Shown here in pieces: positions 1 through 6,854 of a DNA stretch of 10,002 nt. The first letter of the stretch is position 1. Each line of letters begins with the position of its first letter. This DNA comes from Anaerolineae bacterium. GTDB taxonomy: Bacteria > Chloroflexota > Anaerolineae > JAAYZQ01. Location of the stretch: NCBI GenBank assembly GCA_016926595.1, contig JAFGOG010000423.1, positions 1 to 10,002 of the forward strand. Direction: 5' to 3'. Made by a program: the position numbers and the translations under genes. The notes under the pieces are model-generated. The model ran no database searches. It was given only the letters and a program-made list of their open reading frames with translations, and was not told the origin of the DNA.

Positions 1-135
1 CATGGGCACAATGGCGCCTGCGTCCTCGTACTTGGCAGGCAGGGACGGCACCTGGCGGCGCAGGGCCGTGTAGCGGGCCGCGACCAGGCCGGCCGCAGCT
101 TCAAGATGTTCCGATTGAAGGACAGTGACGTTCAT
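1..135 (-). CDS. GNAT-like acetyltransferase, N-terminal part (cut by window edge)
   Basis: The minus strand opens with ATG at 135-133 and stays open for 45 codons to the window edge. The start is supported by a run of five G (AAAGGGGG) nine bases upstream. The peptide begins MNVTVLQSEHLEAAAGLVAA and continues with RYTALRRQVPSLP. This pattern (a beta strand, then a helix rich in Ala and Leu, then an Arg- and Pro-containing loop) resembles the N-terminus of GNAT-family N-acetyltransferases from Chloroflexota-like genomes. The acetyl-CoA-binding region would lie outside the window, so function cannot be confirmed. The 159 bp between it and the next gene upstream (136-294) holds only a weak promoter candidate reading toward it: TTGCAT, 17 bp, GATTAT. 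Confidence 0.6.
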   Translation of the reverse strand, partial: MNVTVLQSEHLEAAAGLVAARYTALRRQVPSLPAKYEDAGAIVPM

Positions 136-294
136 TAGGTGATACCCCCTTTGCCACATTCAAATAACCCGCTGCGGACACTTGGCGTTCAGGAGACACT
201 ATCAACTGCCCAAGTAGATCACCACGCCGTCCTGTCTGGTGCGCATAAATGGCGATAATCAGACGGCACCTCGACAAATGCAAACAGTCTCAGG

Positions 295-930
295 CTAACG
301 GTCCGACACCTTGTATGCCGTTACAGATTCAAAACCACGTCCCCAGAATTCGTGCGGTTCAATTATCTCACCAGTGTTCAGTAAGCCGGTCATTTCCTGC
401 CACAGAGACTCCCACAGATCGCTGACTACCTGAAATCCTTCCACCATGCCCTTACCCCAGGATATGTCAGCAACCGTTCTGTCAGTTCTCGCAATTCTCA
501 GCCTGTACATGGTACGAAACAAGGGGATCATTTTGGGAGATCTGAGAGGAATGACCAATTCCTCCAGCCGGTGCACAGCGTTGGACAGCCAACCAATATC
601 GATCCATACATAGCGCACAAGCAAGATCGGGTAGATGGACGGTTCACGACCTTGGCGGAATTCCTGTAGGACGGTCCGTCGTGTAGCCTGGGCGTCCCAC
701 GCTGCCTGGCGCAGAATCGCGACGTTCTGCCCTTCGTCACCAAGATTGGCATAGACAATCCTAGACTCGATCGCGCCTTCAATACGCGGCATGGTCTCGA
801 GACACAAAGTCAGGTTAGGCTCTCCCCAGAAATTCGAGCCGACTCCGACTGATAACGGACCTTCCAGTATCGTGTCGGCTGTAGCCAGAAGCTGATCATA
901 ATGAACAGTTGCCAGATCTCTTTCAAACAC
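295..930 (-). CDS. Hypothetical protein, 211 aa, unknown function
   Basis: I do not recognise this protein. It starts at GTG (930-928), preceded by AGGGGG four bases upstream, and stops at TAG (297-295). It is soluble-looking, with no signal peptide or clear membrane segment, though the stretch PSIYPILLVRYVWIDIGW is hydrophobic. It is rich in Trp (eight residues) and Arg, and the middle looks helical (DAQATRRTVLQEFRQGRE). No catalytic motif is evident. The start overlaps the end of the 72-residue ORF at 923-1141 by 8 nt (GTGTTTGA), so the two look translationally coupled. Base composition is lower in GC than the genes to the right (32 of 60 bases at 601-660), which hints at separate origin. 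Length, the start signal and the overlap support a real gene; function is open. Confidence 0.6.
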   Translation of the reverse strand: MFERDLATVHYDQLLATADTILEGPLSVGVGSNFWGEPNLTLCLETMPRIEGAIESRIVYANLGDEGQNVAILRQAAWDAQATRRTVLQEFRQGREPSIYPILLVRYVWIDIGWLSNAVHRLEELVIPLRSPKMIPLFRTMYRLRIARTDRTVADISWGKGMVEGFQVVSDLWESLWQEMTGLLNTGEIIEPHEFWGRGFESVTAYKVSDR

Positions 931-1141
931 TGTTCCCCCTGTACCTAGCCTTCAACTCCAGAGTTTTGACAACAGACTCATACGGTGCGTCTCGCTCTAT
1001 TTGGTAAAACACGTTACCAAATGAGTCGGTGCAGTAGGCAAAATGGTGATGTACAACATGATTCCTTGTTCGATTGTACCACGGATCGGAAGAGCTACCA
1101 AAAAGCAAGAATCCAGGTTTCCCGGCTTGTTTTTGCCACAC
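923..1141 (-). CDS. Small hypothetical protein, 72 aa, coupled to the 211-aa gene
   Basis: This short frame begins with GTG at 1141-1139 and ends with TGA at 925-923, inside the start of the next gene. It reads as a small His- and aromatic-rich protein (VVHHHFAYCTDSFGNVFYQI). That segment looks like a beta-hairpin of the kind seen in small toxin-like or DUF proteins, but I cannot assign a family. There is no good Shine-Dalgarno before the GTG, and the -35 box of the divergent promoter lies inside its first codons, so the true start is uncertain; a leaderless or nearly leaderless message is possible. The evidence for it being a gene is the 8-nt overlap with the 211-aa frame and the shared lower GC. 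It could also be a decayed remnant. Confidence 0.4.
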   Translation of the reverse strand: MWQKQAGKPGFLLFGSSSDPWYNRTRNHVVHHHFAYCTDSFGNVFYQIERDAPYESVVKTLELKARYRGNSV

Positions 1142-1161
1142 GGCCTGAATTCGACTATAAT
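1133..1161 (+). promoter_or_regulatory. Near-consensus sigma-70 promoter for the deacylase unit
   Basis: TTGCCA at 1133-1138 matches the -35 consensus in 5 of 6 bases. TATAAT at 1156-1161 is a perfect -10 box. The spacer is exactly 17 bp. Transcription would begin near 1168, leaving a leader of about 33 nt before the ATG at 1201. This is the clearest promoter in the window and probably drives the deacylase, nitroreductase and polymerase genes. Confidence 0.75.
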
Positions 1162-1162
1162 A
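1157..1162 (-). promoter_or_regulatory. Possible divergent -10 box overlapping the forward promoter
   Basis: Read on the minus strand, these bases give TATTAT (5 of 6 to the -10 consensus), overlapping the forward TATAAT. It would start transcription near 1150, just before the GTG of the 72-aa ORF. No convincing -35 lies at the right distance, so this is tentative. Confidence 0.25.
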
Positions 1163-1184
1163 ACCTCGCTCTGCGTCAGCATGG

Positions 1185-1192
1185 AAGGAGGG
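1185..1192 (+). promoter_or_regulatory. Strong ribosome binding site fixing the deacylase start
   Basis: AAGGAGGG lies here, with GGAGG ending nine bases before the ATG at 1201. This is a near-perfect complement to the 16S 3' end. It decides the start at 1201 although the frame stays open upstream to 985. Confidence 0.85.
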
Positions 1193-1200
1193 ACCCAGCC

Positions 1201-2823
1201 ATGGAGTTTGACCTGGTCATCGCCAACGGCACGATCATAGACGGCACGGGCCAGCCCCGTTTCCGGGCCGACCTGGGCATCCGCCAGGGCAAGATCGCGG
1301 CCATCGCCACAGGCGAGGCCCTGCGCGGCAGGCAGACGCTGGCCGCCGCAGGCCTGGCCGTCGCCCCTGGTTTCATCGACGTCCATTCCCACTCGGACTG
1401 GATCGTACCCCTGGCCGACCACGACGCCGTCCTGGCTCCGCTCCTTTTGCAAGGGGTCACGACGCTGGTCGGCGGCCAATGCGGCTTTTCGCCCGCGCCA
1501 GCGACGGAGGAGTCGATCCCGCTGTTGGATGGCTTTTCCGAGATGCTACGCGACGAGGCATTTGCCTACCGCTGGCGGTCGATGGCCGAGTTCCTGGATA
1601 CGCTCGACCGCGACGGCGTGACGATCAACGTCGCCTGCCTGGTGGGCCACGGCGCGCTGCGCTACGCGGTGATGGGTCAGCGAGCCGACAGATCCACACC
1701 GCCCACGGCTGCCGAGGTAGATGCTATGGGCCGCTTTGCCCGCCAGGCCATACAGGAAGGGGCCTTGGGCCTGTCGGTAGGGCTGGCTTACGCTCCCGGC
1801 GTCTTTGCCGACAACGACGAGCTTTTGCCTCTGCTTCGCGCTACCGCCAAAGAGGGCGGCATGTTTGCCGCCCACGGCCGGGCCTATACCTGGGTATCGC
1901 CCTTCTACCGGCCGATGGTGGGTGGCACGGCCCACAACATCCGCTCGACTCGCGAGCTGCTGGGCCTGGCCCGCCAGGCCGGGGTGCGGCTACAGCTCTC
2001 CCACCTCATATTTGTCGGGCGACGCACATGGCGTACCCATCGCACGGTGCTGCGGGATGTCGACCGGGCAATCGCCGAAGGGGTGGACGTGGCCTTTGAC
2101 GCCTTTCCTTACACGGCAGGCAACAGCACCATCAACGTGGTCATGCCGGCCTGGTTCCTTGACGGCTTTTCCCGCAATATCAACGACCCTCAAGCCCTGC
2201 GAAAGCTCAAACGGCAGATGGACCTGCTGCGCTGGACGCTGGGGCTGAGCTACCCGGATATCACCCTGTTGTGGGGCTGCGCGCCAGAGTTCGCCGAGCT
2301 GGAGGGGCTGAACATGGCGACCATCGCCCGCCGCCTGGGGCTGCCGCCGTTCGAGGCCTACGTCCACGTGGCGCGGGTGAGCGAGGGCAAGGCTCGCGTC
2401 CTACTGGGCGCCTACTCGGGCGATGGCCTGCGCACAGTGCTGGCTCATCCCCGGTGCGCGTTCATGACCGACACAATCCTGACCCGGCGAGGACGTCACA
2501 ATCCGGCGTCATTCGGCACCTTTCCGCGGGTGCTGGGGCATTACAGCCGCGACTTGGGGCTTTTCTCCCTGGAAGAAGCGGTACGACGCATGACCTCGTT
2601 CCCGGCGGAACGGATCGGCTTGCAAGAGGTAGGCCGCATCGCCAAGGGAGCCTGGGCCGACCTGGTGCTCCTGGACCCCGTTACAGTTGACGGCCACGCC
2701 ACCATCGACCGGCCTGATGCTCCGCCGACCGGCATTCAGGCGGTGCTGATCTCGGGACAAGTCGTGGCTCGCAACGGTCAGATCGTGGGCCAGGGCCGAC
2801 GAGGGCGGGTGCTGCGCAAGTAG
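1201..2823 (+). CDS. N-acyl-D-amino-acid deacylase (D-aminoacylase), amidohydrolase superfamily
   Basis: A 540-residue metal-dependent hydrolase of the D-aminoacylase group (amidohydrolase family 3), which removes the acyl group from N-acyl-D-amino acids; some relatives act on dihydropyrimidine-like or other amide substrates. The N-terminal beta-sandwich segment (FDLVIANGTIIDGTG) leads into the TIM barrel. Visible metal-site elements are H62 and H64 in GFIDVHSHSD, C94 in GGQCGFSPAP (family form GNCGFS), H225 in AAHGRAY, H268 in LQLSHL and D424 in FMTDT. The family signatures GHGALR, GALGLSVGL, FGTFPRVLG and the C-terminal GRIAKGAWADLVLLDP are all present. Length is close to the family norm of about 480-550 aa. 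The usual SDG around the Asp is TDT here, so substrate preference may differ. The start is set by the promoter and RBS just upstream. The nitroreductase follows after 49 bp. Family is sure; exact substrate is not. Confidence 0.9.
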   Translation: MEFDLVIANGTIIDGTGQPRFRADLGIRQGKIAAIATGEALRGRQTLAAAGLAVAPGFIDVHSHSDWIVPLADHDAVLAPLLLQGVTTLVGGQCGFSPAPATEESIPLLDGFSEMLRDEAFAYRWRSMAEFLDTLDRDGVTINVACLVGHGALRYAVMGQRADRSTPPTAAEVDAMGRFARQAIQEGALGLSVGLAYAPGVFADNDELLPLLRATAKEGGMFAAHGRAYTWVSPFYRPMVGGTAHNIRSTRELLGLARQAGVRLQLSHLIFVGRRTWRTHRTVLRDVDRAIAEGVDVAFDAFPYTAGNSTINVVMPAWFLDGFSRNINDPQALRKLKRQMDLLRWTLGLSYPDITLLWGCAPEFAELEGLNMATIARRLGLPPFEAYVHVARVSEGKARVLLGAYSGDGLRTVLAHPRCAFMTDTILTRRGRHNPASFGTFPRVLGHYSRDLGLFSLEEAVRRMTSFPAERIGLQEVGRIAKGAWADLVLLDPVTVDGHATIDRPDAPPTGIQAVLISGQVVARNGQIVGQGRRGRVLRK

Positions 2824-2872
2824 CGGCGACCCGCCAAACGAACCAATATGGAACCACAGAAAGGAAGGAATA

Positions 2873-3382
2873 ATGGAAGCCTACGAAGCTATTATGACCC
2901 GCCGCAGTATCCGCGCCTACACCGCCCAACCGGTGGATGAAGGGCTGATCAAAGAGCTATTAGCCGCGGCCATGAGCGCACCGTCGGCCAGCGACCGGCA
3001 GCCGTGGCATTTCGTGGTCATCACCGAGCGCCGGCAATTGGACGCCATGACGGCGATCCTGCCCTACGGGCAGATGCTCAAGCAGGCACCGCTGGCCATC
3101 GTCGTGTGCGGCGACCGCGAGCGGCAGCCGATGGAGGGCTATTGGGTCCAAGACTGCTCGGCCGCTACAGAGAACATCCTGCTGGCCGCCCACGCCAGAG
3201 GGCTGGGCGCAGTGTGGCTGGGCGTCTACCCCCGCGAGGAGCGGATCCAGGGAATCAGCCGGCTGCTCGGCCTGCCGGAGCAGGCGCCGCCGCTGGCCGT
3301 CCTGTCGATCGGCTACCCGGCAGAACAGGCAGGAACGGCCGATCGCTACGACGAGAGCCGCATCCACCGTGACCGGTGGTAA
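2873..3382 (+). CDS. Nitroreductase-family FMN-dependent oxidoreductase
   Basis: A 169-residue flavoprotein of the nitroreductase superfamily. Such enzymes bind FMN at a homodimer interface and use NAD(P)H to reduce nitro groups, quinones, flavins or enones; the physiological substrate cannot be told from sequence. FMN-phosphate-binding residues are expected in RRSIRAYT (10-17). SAPSASDRQPWHF (35-47) matches the family SAPSxxNxQPW motif. QDCSAATENILLAAHARGLG (93-112) is the conserved dimer/FMN helix, and IGYP (146-149) precedes the typical C-terminal RYDESRIH tail. Length is normal for the short subgroup. ATG at 2873 has AAGGAAGGA five to six bases upstream. It lies 49 bp after the deacylase with no terminator seen between, so cotranscription is likely. 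Its stop lies inside the overlapping start of the polymerase frame. Confidence 0.9.
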   Translation: MEAYEAIMTRRSIRAYTAQPVDEGLIKELLAAAMSAPSASDRQPWHFVVITERRQLDAMTAILPYGQMLKQAPLAIVVCGDRERQPMEGYWVQDCSAATENILLAAHARGLGAVWLGVYPREERIQGISRLLGLPEQAPPLAVLSIGYPAEQAGTADRYDESRIHRDRW

Positions 3383-6300
3383 TTCACCCGCACGCCTGGC
3401 CTCTGCGCCTGGCGGGCATGGCGGGGAGAGGGAGATCCACCCTCACCCCGGCCCTGCCGCGTTCCGCGTTGCACTGAACAGCGGCCTCCCGGAAAGGGAG
3501 AGGGGGCAATTCACCCATCTCCAGGTCTACTCCCACCTGACCTTGCTGGGCGGCACTGCGTCGGTGGCCGACCTGGCAGGGCGGGCGGCGGCCGAGGGGA
3601 TGACCCACCTGGCCCTGACCGACACCAACGCGCTATACGGCGCAGTGGCCTTTGACCGGGCCTGCCGGGCTGCCGGCGTCAAGCCGATCCTGGGCATGAC
3701 AGCGACGGTGGCTATTCCTGGCGAGTCGCTGGGTGCGGCGACTATTCCAGGCCGGCTGGTGCTGCTAGCCACAGGGCCGGCCGGCTACCGGTCATTGTGC
3801 CGGCTGTCGTCGCTGATCCAGGCCCGTCCCGAGCGGGAAGCGCTGGCCGCCCAGGGCCTGACATGGGAAGACCTGGAAGTGCACAGCGAGGGCCTGCTCT
3901 GCCTGAGCGGCGGGCACATGGGCTGGATCGAGCGTTACCTGCGAGCCGAGGATTGCGAAGCCGCCGCACGCTACACCGCCCACCTGGCTCAGATCTATGG
4001 CAACCGGGCTTATGTCAGCCTGGAACTGCATCAGGCCGGCGATCTGCCCATTGCCGGCGAGATGATCGCACTCGGCCAACGCTTTGGGCTGCGGCCGGTG
4101 GCCGTGCAGCCAGTCTACTGTCTGTCACCGGACGATGCGCCCCGGCTGCGCTTGCTGGCAGCCATCGACCACAATTGTCCGCTGGACGCCGTACCCGCTG
4201 AGGCTCTGCCGGCAGGCGGTGATCGCGCAGTGGGCCTCCACTGGCTCAGCCGGGAGGAGGTCTTGGCCCGCTTTGCCGATCTGCCCGAGGCAGTGGCGAA
4301 CGTGCAAGAGATAATCACGCGCTGCGGACCGGCGCTGCCCGACGGCAAGCCGATCTGGCCAGCCCTGAAGCTGCCGGAGGATCAGAGCCCAGACAGAGCC
4401 CTGACCGAACTGACCCAGGCCGGGTTGGCCGAGCGCTACCAACCGCTGACGGCAACGGCACAAGAGCGGTTGCAGGCCGAACTGGACGCCATCGCCCGGC
4501 GCGGCTATGCGCCACTGTTCCTGGTCGTGGCCGACATCGCCCGCTTTGCCCGCCAGGCCGGCGTGCCGATCAACACCCGCGGCAGCGTGGCCAATTCGCT
4601 GGTCGCCTACTGCGCCGGCATCACCCACGTCGACCCGATCACCCACGACCTGCTGTTCGAGCGCTTTTTGAACCCCGCCCGCGCCGACTTGCCTGACATC
4701 GACCTCGACTTTTGCAGCCGCCGCCGCGATCAGGTGCTGGATTATGTGCGGCGGACCTACGGCCCCGACCACGTGGCGTTGGTCAGCACCGTCAGCACCC
4801 TGCGCCCCCTGTCGGCGGTGCGCGAGACAGCCAAGGCCTACGGCCTGGACGAGGCGCAGATCCGCACTGTGGCCGCCCTCCTGCCCCACCACTGGCACCC
4901 CGACCCGCGCCGCCGGGACCAGCGGACTGAGGAAGAGATACTGGCCAGCATACACGACGCGCAGCTCCGCAAGGTAGTGGAAGAAGCCTTTCACCTGGTT
5001 GAGCAACCCCACCACCTGAGCGTGCACCCCGGCGGCGTAGTGATTACCCCCGGCCTGTTGACCGACGTGGTGCCGGTCCAGTGGGCGCCTAAGGGCTTTC
5101 TGATCACCCAGTTTGACCACCGGGATGTCGAAGCGATCGGTCTGCCCAAGCTCGACCTGCTGGGCGTCCGGGCGTTAACCATCCTGGCCGATGCCGCCGC
5201 CTTGGTACGGCAGCACCACGACCCCGCTTTCCGCCTGGAACAGATCCCGGCCGGCGACCCGCTCACCGGCGACCTGCTGGCTCGGGCCGAGACGATCGGC
5301 GTGTTCCAATGCGAGTCGGATGGGGCCAGGCGCACCTTGCTCCAACTGCGGGCGCGGACGGTGAAGGACCTGGCCATGGCCAACGCCTTTTTCAAGCCGG
5401 GACCGGCCACCGGCGGCATGGCCCGCACATTTGTCCGGCGCTACCGAGGCGAGGAGCCGGTCGGTTTTTTACACCCAGCCCTGGAACCGATCCTGCGACC
5501 CACCCAGGGGGTGCTGATCTTCCAGGAGCAGATCCTGCGCATCGCCCGCGACGTCGCCGGCCTCAGTTGGGAGCAGGCCGACCATCTGCGGCGGGGGATG
5601 AGCCATTTCGGCTACGGGGAGATGCAGCAGATGCAGACATCGTTCGTGGCAGGCTGCCGCCGGCCACCGCCCGATGGCCCCGGCTTGACCACGCAACAGG
5701 CCGAGACACTGTGGGAGCAGGTGCTGGCCTTTGCCGGCTATGGCTTTAACCAGGGACACGCCACCTCGTACGCCGACGTCAGCTACCGCTGCGCGTATCT
5801 CAAAACCCACTGGGCGGCGGCATTCCTGTGCGCCCGCCTGGCCAACTATGGCGGCTTTCACCATCCGGCGATCTATATGGCCGAAGCGGTGCGGCTGGGG
5901 CTGGCCGTGCGGCCACCCCACGTCAACCACAGCAGCGCGCGTTTCACCCTGGACTGGGAGGGGAATCAAGGCGTCCTGTGGATGGGACTGGGCCAAGTGC
6001 GGGACTTGCGCCAGGCGTCGGTACGGGCCATCGGCAGCGAGCGGCGTCGGCAGTCGTTCGCCGGCGTGCGCGACCTGGCGGAACGGGCGCCGTTGCAGCA
6101 CAAAGAGCTGATCCACCTGATTCAATGTGGGGCGCTGGATGGGCTGGGCGCGAGCCGGGCGGCGATGTTGGCGGAGGCGGCAGAAGCGAAGCGAGCTGGC
6201 AGTGCGCTGCAGATGGCCTTTGACCTGGGAAGGTGGGAGGTCGATCCCGAATCACCAGCTCAACGCCTGGCCTGGGAAGGACACCTGCTGGGCCAACCGG

Positions 6301-6620
6301 TCAGCGTGCACCCCGTGGAACTGGTAGCCGAACACCTGCCCGAACACCTGCCGCTGCGCCGCCTACCGGAGTGGGCTGGCAGGCAGGTTGCGGCAGTGGG
6401 TGTTCGACTGCCAGGCTGGACCGGCGGCCAGGGTTTTTTTCTAGGCGACGGCGACACCTTTGTCACGGTCAAGGGGGAGCGAGCCACAAAGGCGCCACCG
6501 CCCTGGCAGCCGTTGCTCGTGCGCGGGCAGTGGCTCGTCGACGAGTGGGGAAACTCCTGGCTAAAAGCCGAACAGATGATACCCGTGACCCTCCCGCAGA
6601 CCGGGAACCCATTCGGGTAG
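3369..6620 (+). CDS. DnaE2-like (error-prone type) DNA polymerase III alpha subunit
   Basis: A 1083-residue C-family replicative/translesion polymerase. Domains in order: a foreign-looking N-terminal segment (1-47), a PHP domain (about 48-260), palm and fingers (about 340-850), a helix-hairpin-helix region (about 905-940) and a shortened OB-like C-terminus. Catalytic aspartates are kept in PDIDLDF (442-448) and at D596 in LPKLDLLG. RGSVANS (404-410) resembles the RGSAANS of DnaE2/ImuC rather than GRGSAAGS of DnaE1. LSVHPGGVVI (550-559) and GFNQGHATSYA (792-802) are family landmarks. The PHP ligands are lost: HLQVYSH (50-56) replaces HxHxxS and TDTN (84-87) replaces TDHG, so no PHP exonuclease is expected. 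QMAFDL (948-953) is a weak clamp-binding candidate. GTG at 3369 overlaps the nitroreductase stop by 14 bp and is the only usual start codon ahead of the PHP domain. No imuA or imuB gene and no evident LexA box is nearby. Confidence 0.88.
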   Translation: MTGGNSPARLASAPGGHGGEREIHPHPGPAAFRVALNSGLPERERGQFTHLQVYSHLTLLGGTASVADLAGRAAAEGMTHLALTDTNALYGAVAFDRACRAAGVKPILGMTATVAIPGESLGAATIPGRLVLLATGPAGYRSLCRLSSLIQARPEREALAAQGLTWEDLEVHSEGLLCLSGGHMGWIERYLRAEDCEAAARYTAHLAQIYGNRAYVSLELHQAGDLPIAGEMIALGQRFGLRPVAVQPVYCLSPDDAPRLRLLAAIDHNCPLDAVPAEALPAGGDRAVGLHWLSREEVLARFADLPEAVANVQEIITRCGPALPDGKPIWPALKLPEDQSPDRALTELTQAGLAERYQPLTATAQERLQAELDAIARRGYAPLFLVVADIARFARQAGVPINTRGSVANSLVAYCAGITHVDPITHDLLFERFLNPARADLPDIDLDFCSRRRDQVLDYVRRTYGPDHVALVSTVSTLRPLSAVRETAKAYGLDEAQIRTVAALLPHHWHPDPRRRDQRTEEEILASIHDAQLRKVVEEAFHLVEQPHHLSVHPGGVVITPGLLTDVVPVQWAPKGFLITQFDHRDVEAIGLPKLDLLGVRALTILADAAALVRQHHDPAFRLEQIPAGDPLTGDLLARAETIGVFQCESDGARRTLLQLRARTVKDLAMANAFFKPGPATGGMARTFVRRYRGEEPVGFLHPALEPILRPTQGVLIFQEQILRIARDVAGLSWEQADHLRRGMSHFGYGEMQQMQTSFVAGCRRPPPDGPGLTTQQAETLWEQVLAFAGYGFNQGHATSYADVSYRCAYLKTHWAAAFLCARLANYGGFHHPAIYMAEAVRLGLAVRPPHVNHSSARFTLDWEGNQGVLWMGLGQVRDLRQASVRAIGSERRRQSFAGVRDLAERAPLQHKELIHLIQCGALDGLGASRAAMLAEAAEAKRAGSALQMAFDLGRWEVDPESPAQRLAWEGHLLGQPVSVHPVELVAEHLPEHLPLRRLPEWAGRQVAAVGVRLPGWTGGQGFFLGDGDTFVTVKGERATKAPPPWQPLLVRGQWLVDEWGNSWLKAEQMIPVTLPQTGNPFG
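3381..3516. repeat. GC-rich repeat-like segment bounded by 9-bp direct repeats
   Basis: AATTCACCC occurs at 3381-3389 and again at 3508-3516, exactly 127 bp apart. Between them lies low-complexity sequence with CCCTCACCCCGGCCCT (3440-3455) and CTCCCGGAAAGGGAGAGGG (3486-3504). These resemble the ends of a short interspersed repeat common in many bacterial genomes. The middle folds as GCCGCGTTC (3456-3464) with GAACAGCGGC (3476-3485), one base bulged. No terminal inverted repeats are clear. The segment encodes polymerase residues 5-47, which have no counterpart in the family. Confidence 0.45.
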
Positions 6621-6648
6621 AGCCCTCAGGGCATGCCCGCGGGAGGGT
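6588..6648. terminator. Nested inverted repeats between convergent genes, possible bidirectional terminator
   Basis: ACCCTCCCGC (6588-6597) pairs perfectly with GCGGGAGGGT (6639-6648). The 41-nt loop itself holds CCCATTCGGG (6608-6617), GCCCTCAGGGC (6622-6632) and the palindrome GGGCATGCCC (6629-6638). The left arm is inside the last codons of the polymerase gene and the right arm ends 4 bp before the stop of the convergent small gene. On the plus strand it is followed by GTTCTT, a weak U tract. It suits a structure that ends both converging transcripts, but without a proper T run the call is tentative. Confidence 0.4.
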
Positions 6649-6652
6649 GTTC

Positions 6653-6853
6653 TTACGCAGGCCTGGTTTCTGCTTTCAGCGCCGTGCCGATCAGGCCGAG
6701 CATCATGCCAGCCACTGACGCCCCGTAGGACAAAAAGCACAGCGCAAAGCTAGTCGGGGCGATGCTGGTGACCATCAGCCACGGGGCAACGCCCCCGAAC
6801 AGCACCAGGACAAAGCCGAGGGTGATGATCACCCGAGGATGTTCCGTCAACAT
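6653..6853 (-). CDS. Small two-helix membrane protein, 66 aa
   Basis: A 66-residue protein of unknown function. Two hydrophobic helices are visible: about 9-30 (IITLGFVLVLFGGVAPWLMV) and about 36-60 (FALCFLSYGASVAGMMLGLIG), with a short charged N-terminus (MLTEHPR) and C-terminus. The start ATG (6853-6851) is one base after the TGA of the DppC-like gene (TGACATG), and AGAGG in the end of that gene can serve as its RBS, so it is translationally coupled to the permease. This is a strong sign that it belongs to the transporter operon, perhaps as a small accessory or assembly subunit. It is the last gene of the unit, ending 32 bp from the convergent polymerase gene. Function is inferred only from position. 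Confidence 0.75.
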   Translation of the reverse strand: MLTEHPRVIITLGFVLVLFGGVAPWLMVTSIAPTSFALCFLSYGASVAGMMLGLIGTALKAETRPA

Positions 6854-6854
6854 G

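Noticed and set aside
101..283. 60-codon minus-strand frame in the gap before the GNAT-like gene
   Set aside because: It overlaps the GNAT start in another frame and has no RBS or conserved look.
985..1200. In-frame extension of the deacylase to an ATG at 985
   Set aside because: It would run through the promoter and over the low-GC minus-strand genes. The strong RBS and family alignment both place the start at 1201.
997..1479. 160-codon minus-strand frame across the promoter and deacylase start
   Set aside because: It is antisense to the metal-binding HxH region of the deacylase, conflicts with the better-supported 72-aa frame, and lacks an RBS.
3423..3504. Insertion sequence or transposase remnant
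   Set aside because: The two GGGAGAGGG copies are only low-complexity repeats; no transposase coding or terminal inverted repeats are present.
4125..5120. 331-codon open frame on the minus strand inside the polymerase gene
   Set aside because: It is fully antisense to conserved polymerase motifs, and its composition is what codon bias in a GC-rich gene produces. No RBS or family resemblance.
5469..6125. 218-codon minus-strand frame inside the polymerase gene
   Set aside because: Also an antisense shadow of conserved coding sequence with no recognisable protein features.
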